DNA of 11,305 nt from Temnopleurus reevesii (Eukaryota; Echinodermata; Echinoidea; Temnopleuroida; Temnopleuridae). The translations under genes were made by a program, and so were the position numbers. Position 1 is the first letter of the stretch, and each line of letters opens with the position of its first letter. The notes beneath the pieces are model-generated. The model did no database searches. It was not told where the DNA came from and saw nothing but the letters and a program-made list of their open reading frames with translations. The DNA is taken from positions 8,693-19,997 of the forward strand of contig BQKZ01007159.1 of assembly GCA_036244855.1 (NCBI GenBank), written 5' to 3'. Below are positions 6,492-11,305 of this stretch, piece after piece.

Positions 6492-6560
6492 GAGGAACCA
6501 GTCCTTCTCGCCAAAGATATACATGTACATCAGTATGTTCGGAAAGTTGAGGCCCTCTAG
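6492..6560 (+). pseudogene. Exon 4 3' echo 2
   Basis: This aligns with 5931-5993, reading EEPVLLAKDI, then a 6-nt insertion, then YVRKVEAL and TAG at 6558-6560. The frame is kept but everything before EEP, including the His, is missing. The period from echo 1 to echo 2 is 355 nt. Confidence 0.85.
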
Positions 6561-6640
6561 ATAGATTTGGATAAAGTCATGGTCACTTTTCCACTGTAAT
6601 TAAGCCCCAGACACATTTTATGTGCTGAATTACCCCTAAT

Positions 6641-6760
6641 TTAGCATGGTTCTTAGTCCAGTTGCGTTCTCTGTGAACTGACTAAGTGCCCTGAACATAG
6701 CAGTATATGCCTAACTCTAATCTCAGATGACTCAACTGAACTAGGAATCGTGTTGAATCA
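6641..6760. repeat. 3'-flank hairpin unit 2
   Basis: A diverged copy of the hairpin at 6281-6394. The left arm holds GGTTCTTAGTCCAGTTG and the right arm CAACTGAACTAGGAATCG. The flanking GGTAGCTTTCCCTTTTA also recurs (6453 and 6815 areas), so whole exon 4 echo-plus-hairpin units were tandemly copied. Confidence 0.75.
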
Positions 6761-6921
6761 GGGCTTATCCAGTATTTTTTTCAACACAGACAATTCTATG
6801 ACAGTTTCATAAATGGTAGCTTTCCCTTTTATTTCATTTATTTGTAGCCCAGGAGATCTCATCCTTCTTCAGTTCTTATTAAACTGGTTTTAATAATGAC
6901 CACATGTGGCTTCCAAGACCA

Positions 6922-7093
6922 GGGTTGTGTTTCATAAAGCTGTGCCTAGGTCTATGCATGACTGTGCAAACGAGTGGTGATCCTTTTTCGCACTCAATGC
7001 TAACCCCTGGTGCTGAATCACACCAAAGAAAGGATCACCAGACGTTCATAAAGTCGTCTGTAGGTCTATGCACAGCTTTATGAAACACAACCC
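6922..7093. mobile_element. TIR element with perfect 24-bp ends
   Basis: The left end GGGTTGTGTTTCATAAAGCT plus GTGC (6922-6945) is the exact reverse complement of 7070-7093. A second internal inverted pair, TGGTGATCCTTT (6975-6986) and AAAGGATCACCA (7029-7040), gives a nested hairpin. It has no coding capacity. It resembles non-autonomous MITE-type elements; I see no clear target-site duplication. Confidence 0.85.
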
Positions 7094-7328
7094 AGTTTGA
7101 ATCTTCATATTTTATATCAAAAGTATGTCCATTTAACGTTAAATTGGTTTAACAACTAATGTATGTGAACAGGGAATCTTTTAAAGTAAACCTTTGCTTT
7201 AAAAGCTTCTATTTAATACATGAACAGAGATGCCAACTGTTCCGGAATATTCATTAGGCCAAAATTAAATGTGAATGAGGCGTCTTTGCGTGCGCCTGTA
7301 ATCAAGCTGTTTGGGACAGTCATAAATT

Positions 7329-7527
7329 AACCTGGGGCCAATTGCATGAAATAGACTTAGCTATCCTCTTCATGCTATTAAAGACGTCTTAAGTTCTTGT
7401 GCCACCCTCTAAACATAGTCGTATTGAAGCTAATGTCTATGTTACGAGGGTGTCACAAGAAGTCAAGAAGTCTTTAGTAGCAAGAAGAGGATAGCTAAGA
7501 CCATTTCAAGCAATCGGCCCCTGGGTT
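7329..7527. mobile_element. Near-complete palindrome of about 199 bp
   Basis: The left arm (7329-7419) begins AACCTGGGGCCAATTGCATG and includes TTAGCTATCCTCTTC. The right arm (7435-7527) includes GAAGAGGATAGCTAAG and ends CAATCGGCCCCTGGGTT. The two arms are reverse complements over about 90 nt with few mismatches, leaving a loop of about 15 nt. It looks like a MITE or foldback element. Confidence 0.88.
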
Positions 7528-7553
7528 GGTTGCAGGTTCGATCCACGGTTGCC
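7525..7553 (+). repeat. Possible tRNA-derived B-box remnant
   Basis: GGTTCGATCC (7535-7544) is a perfect RNA polymerase III B box, sitting in TTGCAGGTTCGATCCACGG as in the T arm of a tRNA or SINE. No A box is seen upstream, where the palindrome lies. Confidence 0.35.
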
Positions 7554-7622
7554 TCCCTCTTTCTTTATTCTTCACCTGGCGTAAATATTCAAATTTGAAT
7601 TATACACGGCGTAAAACCAAAT

Positions 7623-7652
7623 TTCTCTCCCTCTCTCTTTCTCTCTCTCTCT
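7623..7652. repeat. CT microsatellite
   Basis: An impure (CT)n run of about 30 nt. Confidence 0.9.
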
Positions 7653-7745
7653 GAATAACCCAGCAGCTGAAACAAGTGAGAGAACCAGAACAATAACCTT
7701 ACTCTCAGTCATTCAATTGTGATGAAAGTCTTAAATTCACATGGA

Positions 7746-7751
7746 AATAAA
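7746..7751 (+). promoter_or_regulatory. Candidate polyadenylation signal AATAAA
   Basis: The first canonical AATAAA I found after the stop at 5991 is here. ATTAAA variants occur earlier at 6878-6883 and 7264-7269, and further AATAAA at 8793-8798 and 9519-9524. Which one is used cannot be decided from sequence alone, so the 3' UTR length is open. Confidence 0.35.
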
Positions 7752-7960
7752 CCTCATGCATATTTTGGAATGTCTAGCATCTCTTCATATAGTATCTTAA
7801 TCCATTGTCTTCCCCTATTTCAGGTAATTTGAATTGCATGTGGAAGGGAAACTAAGCCTTTGAAATATTGTGCTGGCAGTGGATGAAGGAAAATTAGATG
7901 AACAAACCGTGGTGTTTGAACTCAATCAGATAATCTGTTAAAAACAAATAAGCTTTTAAA

Positions 7961-8020
7961 ATAGTAATAATAATAACATTTATTAGGTGCTTATTAAGGA
8001 TGTTTCTAAGCGCACAGTAT
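7961..8020. repeat. (ATA)n run with repeat-like flank
   Basis: AATAGTAATAATAATAACAT followed by TTATTAGGTGCTTATTAAGG and CTAAGCGCACAG. The layout resembles 5289-5350. Confidence 0.45.
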
Positions 8021-8706
8021 TCTGATTATGAAAAGATTACTAACCGAAGTGAAGTAAAAGAGGAGGAAAAAAAAATCTCAATATCACGATTTCTGACGCT
8101 GATGATGATTCGTGCGATTGGCAATGTACACTAAGTTTCACCTTTTCCTCCTTTTTCAGAAAAATCAACAAGATCTTGGTTTTTCGCCTCAATTTATCAT
8201 TCCTTTATCAACTCTCCATGTTTGTTAAAAAGAATCATGTTGAAACCTTACTCCAAATTTGATCTTAATCTATTGTTGAAAGTTTTTATATAACAGGTGA
8301 ATGGAGAGTACGTTGTCCGCAAGTACATCACAGATTCTGTCAAAGTTTCCAATAACACTGATCATCCCCATCAGTAACAGATATTATGATATTATTGCGG
8401 CTTTAAGAATTCACAATTTTTCATCAAATTATCTTATTTTGTTCAAATTTTCAGTTCGTTTATTTGATATTTCTTCACCAAATGAGAACATCATTGCAGG
8501 GGGTGGTTCCCCTTTAAAATTCCCCAAATAAGTGTGTGATTTGAATTCATCCAATCCTTTTTTTTTCTTCTTTTTTTTTTTTACTGTTAATGGCCACACA
8601 AGTATATTTAGTATAAACCATTTGGGTCAGGGCTAATGCACTAAGACTAGCCTACCTGTAACGTATGTTGTTGGTATTTGTGATATTGTTATTTGAAGGC
8701 CAAAAT
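8021..8706. other. Gene-free AT-rich 3' flank
   Basis: No credible coding sequence. A TTCCCCTTTAAA end (8508-8519) looks like the reverse of the repeat end at 4225. A T-rich run with interruptions lies at 8558-8581. The open frame at 8301-8531 has no recognisable features. Confidence 0.6.
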
Positions 8707-8825
8707 CTTGGGCCCATAGCATGAAAGATGCAATCAAAAGTATGAGAAATATTGATTGTAACTATATGGCAAAACATGTACAACGAGTTTTCAATAAATC
8801 GTATCTCTGTTATGTTTCAGGCCCC
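8707..8825. mobile_element. Diverged relative of the element at 9181-9329
   Basis: It starts near GGGCCCATAGCATGAAAG and ends near TGTTATGTTTCAGGCCCC. The interior CTATATGGCAAAACATGTAC and AGTTTTCAATAAATCG parallel CTATGGCAAATCATGTAC and AGTTTGCAATTGATCG at 9246-9285. Confidence 0.5.
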
Positions 8826-9180
8826 TCATCTGGCTTATCAGTTCCATGTAATGTATAAAAGGAAGGCCAGTCTTTCCTGTTGAAAATGTAAATTTAGTTC
8901 ATGGAAAAGCTAAATAAGATTTTGTATTTTTAAGTTAAAAATGCAACCTCATTTCAAACAACTTCATACTCTTCATATTTGAATATTCTTTTTGTCAAAG
9001 ATTGAACTCTTTGCTTGGCTTTTATCATATTATGCTTTTCTAAAGAACTTGATGTTTTTTCCTTGTATGAAACTTATTACTTAAAAAAAGGTAATGTCTT
9101 TTTCTGTTATAACTGCCTGATAATTCTTTTTGCCAATATATGAATATGAATCTATTATAGATTACAAATTTTCAAGTTCA
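8826..9180. other. AT-rich flank, nothing recognised
   Basis: Unstructured AT-rich sequence. I see no coding signal, inverted repeat or RNA gene here. Confidence 0.6.
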
Positions 9181-9329
9181 GGGTCCCGTAACATAAAGGT
9201 TTGCAATTAATTGCTAATCTGATAGCGATTGATATCAATCGCAAGTCTATGGCAAATCATGTACAAAAGTTTGCAATTGATCGCAAAATCAAATAGTGAT
9301 TAATTGCTAACCTTTATGTTACGGGGCCC
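9181..9329. mobile_element. TIR element, about 149 bp
   Basis: The left end GGGTCCCGTAACATAAAGGT, TTGCAATTA follows, is the near-exact reverse complement of the right end TAATTGCTAACCTTTATGTT, ACGGGGCCC follows. The inverted repeats are about 28 bp. The interior has repeated GCAATTGATCGC-type words. It is non-coding. Confidence 0.85.
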
Positions 9330-9652
9330 AGGTTATATTTCTTAAAATCTCTAACTTTTTGTACCTTGCTCATACTAGGTTTGTGATTATGTATCTCTTG
9401 TCTTTCAATTATCAAATAATTAGAAAGTGATTTGTTTATTAATAAGATGATTTATATTGTGCACGTACTAACAGTAGCTTTTTTTATCCGAATCATGGTA
9501 AAGATTTTGTATAACAAAAATAAAAAATTCTATTGAAGTATATCATTATTCTCTTGTACTCATTTGTTTGATCATAACACAATAGGCTGCTTTACTAAAA
9601 GGTTCAAATTTATTCATGTTCCTTGCCAACAAACGTAGTAATGTTGTATTCC
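9330..9652. other. AT-rich spacer, nothing recognised
   Basis: No gene, repeat or structured element is seen apart from an AATAAA at 9519-9524. Confidence 0.6.
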
Positions 9653-10170
9653 TTAAAGCCCAAGTACAGTTTTGGTAAAAGCGAATATTTTTATCGCCAA
9701 ATTTTGTCTTCAAATCTATGTAAAATGAAACATGATATCATGAACATATTGTACAAAAGATTGTGCGAAAAACGTACAAGTTTTGGAAAAGTTATAACCT
9801 ATAATGTGCAAAATATTTCAGCGTCGTATCCCCCGACGCTAATTCAATATTTTCTTTCTTGATAAAGGACAACTTCTCATGCACAGAATTGGATGAAAAT
9901 TTCAGAATTGATTCTTTGTGTATTCCTTTTTATCATGTTTTAATCAAACCGTGGAAATAACTTTGTATATGCCCGATAAGAAGCAAAATATTGTTATAAC
10001 CAAGAGAGGGCGCTAAATACGATTTAGCGGTCAAATTCAAATTTTCAAAAGAATTAGCTCGTATAAAAATATGCTATGGTCTTAAAATGTGTATACAAAT
10101 TATATGTCATGGTAAGTATCCCAAAAATTCACATTTCTTAATCTTTACCAAAATTATACTTGGGCTTTAA
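9653..10170. mobile_element. Non-autonomous DNA element bounded by TTAA, about 518 bp
   Basis: The left end is TTAA then AGCCCAAGTACAGTTTTGGT. The right end, ACCAAAATTATACTTGGGCT then TTAA, is its imperfect reverse complement. TTAA on both sides fits a TTAA target-site duplication (9653-9656 and 10167-10170), a hallmark of piggyBac-type insertion, though the terminal bases are not the classic piggyBac ends. Internal hairpins occur at 9820-9840 (AGCGTCG/CGACGCT) and 10011-10029 (CGCTAAAT/ATTTAGCG). No transposase is present. An open frame beginning at 9623 crosses the left end and is spurious. Confidence 0.75.
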
Positions 10171-10414
10171 AGTGGTAGGTAACAAGTGAATTCCAATTCT
10201 TGGAATCCGTTTTGCACACATTGTTTGTTGCTGCATTAGGCAAACTCTGTACAAGCTTTACGGTTGTCACCAACCTTCATAGAGAATGCATAGAATTTGC
10301 ATTTACGAGTAAACCTGTCGAGAAGCAAATCATTGATGATTGCACATCTGGGGCTCATATAGCTCCTTCTCCACCCTCCTGTAGATACCCATCTACTAAT
10401 ACAGTGGAAACTTA
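10171..10414. other. Unassigned spacer
   Basis: Nothing recognised. An open frame starting at 10200 runs into the TIR element at 10415 and has no domain-like features. Confidence 0.55.
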
Positions 10415-10590
10415 TGGGGTGTTGCTCAAAATCAACTGCAAATCAACTGCAACTCTGTAAATTGTAACGCGCATTTTCATTCGCGCACGGTATGCACATT
10501 TAACAAGACTCGCAAAAAACAATGATTTTGATTGGCACGTTCCGATCAACTGCAACTTGCGATCAATTGCAACTTTTGAGCAACACCCCC
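10415..10590. mobile_element. TIR element copy 2, opposite orientation to 4966-5128
   Basis: This begins TGGGGTGTTGCTCAAAATC and ends CTTTTGAGCAACACCCCC. Its reverse complement aligns with copy 1 along the whole length (shared GTTGCAATTGATCGCAAG, GTTGATCGGAACG, AAAATCATTGTTT, GCATACC, GCGAATGAAAATGC). It has an extra short duplication, AATCAACTGCAAATCAACTG. TTA flanks both sides (10412-10414, 10591-10593), a possible 3-bp target duplication. Confidence 0.82.
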
Positions 10591-10593
10591 TTA

Positions 10594-10930
10594 GTATAAC
10601 AAGGTGCTTGGATCCATCAAAAATACCTTTTTATAGCAGTTATCTCATTATACATGTAGCAGCGTTAAAAATCAATTAGTTTTAAAGAACCAAACTATTA
10701 CCTCTTTATATCAGGAATATTATTATATCAGATCTTTTTACACAGAGTTTCTACTGTATTGGGCAAATTTTATTTGTACTCTGGACACGGATTTTGTTCT
10801 TGACAACCTGAAAGCTAGCCCCCACTTAGCAACAAGTGAAAACTGGATTATTTTAGTTCACTAACATTTAAGGAATTACATGTAACTATATTTCGTGGGC
10901 AACAAACGAGCATACATTAGAATCAAACTT
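10594..10930. other. AT-rich flank, nothing recognised
   Basis: No gene or repeat that I can support. Confidence 0.6.
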
Positions 10931-10931
10931 G

Positions 10932-11078
10932 CTTTTTACCGCTAAAGCCACAGTCACATAGAGGCCCGGAAGCAACACAATTGAAACACGACTGTTATGT
11001 TCACAGTTAACTGCCTCCAAACAAGGAGTTGTATTGAATCTTGGTGCTTCCGGCTTTCTACGTGACTGGGGCATTTGG
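10932..11078. mobile_element. Palindromic element, about 147 bp
   Basis: The left arm contains AGCCACAGTCACATAGAGGC and CCGGAAGCAACA. The right arm contains GGTGCTTCCGGCTTTCTACG and TGACTGGGGCATTTGG, its imperfect reverse complement. The arms are about 50-55 nt. The minus-strand open frame 10886-11083 simply spans this hairpin and is not supported as a gene. Confidence 0.7.
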
Positions 11079-11198
11079 ACCATTTTAGTACTGCAACACT
11101 TCCATCACCATGAAGCCGAAGGACAAATGAACGGGAAAGAAAAATAGTCCTTGATTTAACCCTATTTTAACTGGGCTTTTTCAGACCAAGTTTATACT

Positions 11199-11226
11199 GG
11201 GGGGGGGGGGGTCAATTTGCCCCCCC
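11199..11226. repeat. G13 run with nearby C7 run
   Basis: Thirteen G in a row (11199-11211), then TCAATTTG, then seven C (11220-11226). The runs could pair as a hairpin. The surrounding sequence (TTCAGATCTCGGCC, GCGCAATCGCCGC) is more GC-rich than the flank, suggesting the edge of another repeat that continues past the window. Confidence 0.75.
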
Positions 11227-11305
11227 TTCAGATCTCGGCCGTGGATCGCGCAATCGCCGCAAAATTTTGCACGCGCATAGTGTAGAGTGTAAACTAAATG
11301 ACTGT

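Noticed and set aside
8301..8531. 76-codon open frame on + strand
   Set aside because: AT-rich 3' flank with no domain or codon signal. Its end overlaps a repeat-like TTCCCCTTTAAA terminus.
9623..9862. 79-codon open frame on + strand
   Set aside because: It crosses the left boundary of the TTAA-flanked element at 9653, which a conserved gene would not do.
10886..11083. 65-codon minus-strand open frame
   Set aside because: It spans an imperfect palindrome and shows no recognisable family.

Overview
The window looks like nuclear DNA from a marine invertebrate deuterostome, most likely an echinoid (sea urchin). The grounds are a spliced gene with GT-AG introns, AT-rich flanks, and a very high density of short inverted-repeat (MITE-like) elements. 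The species call is inference; the protein family call is much firmer. No prokaryotic, viral or CRISPR feature was seen.

The only gene I can support is the 3' portion of a microsomal-type epoxide hydrolase (EPHX1-like) on the + strand. Four exons lie at 91-220, 437-642, 3831-4062 and 5792-5993 (TAG at 5991-5993). Their phases join cleanly and give 255 residues. This is the C-terminal part of a family about 455 residues long; the membrane anchor and N-terminal part lie upstream of the window. All five catalytic positions are present: the Asp nucleophile in GGDWGS, the Tyr in SGYMH, the Tyr in RLYKE, the acid Glu in FPKEL and the base His in GGHFAAF. The gene therefore looks functional.

The unusual part is what surrounds the exons. 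Exon edges are echoed by truncated, diverged copies. The exon 2 3' end recurs in intron 643-3830. The first ~75 nt of exon 3 recur three times upstream of exon 3, all breaking off at the same point. The last ~75 nt of exon 3 with its donor recur downstream, giving four GTAAGTATT donors in tandem. The exon 4 3' end recurs twice after the real stop, once with an 11-nt deletion that removes the catalytic His. Many differences between echoes and exons are synonymous, so the echoes probably descend from sequence that was once under protein-level selection. Three long polypyrimidine tracts (about 780-1250, 2205-2806, 3160-3500) have been copied along with these blocks.

The rest is repeat territory. 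It holds a palindrome joined to a 284-bp tandem repeat (1291-1970), two copies of one TIR element in opposite orientation (4966-5128 and 10415-10590), a minus-strand tRNA-derived SINE head (about 4711-4777), duplicated 3'-flank hairpins (6281-6394, 6641-6760), four further palindromic or TIR elements (6922-7093, 7329-7527, 9181-9329, 10932-11078), a ~518-bp element bounded by TTAA (9653-10170), and simple repeats. Between 6600 and 11305 I see no convincing coding sequence on either strand.
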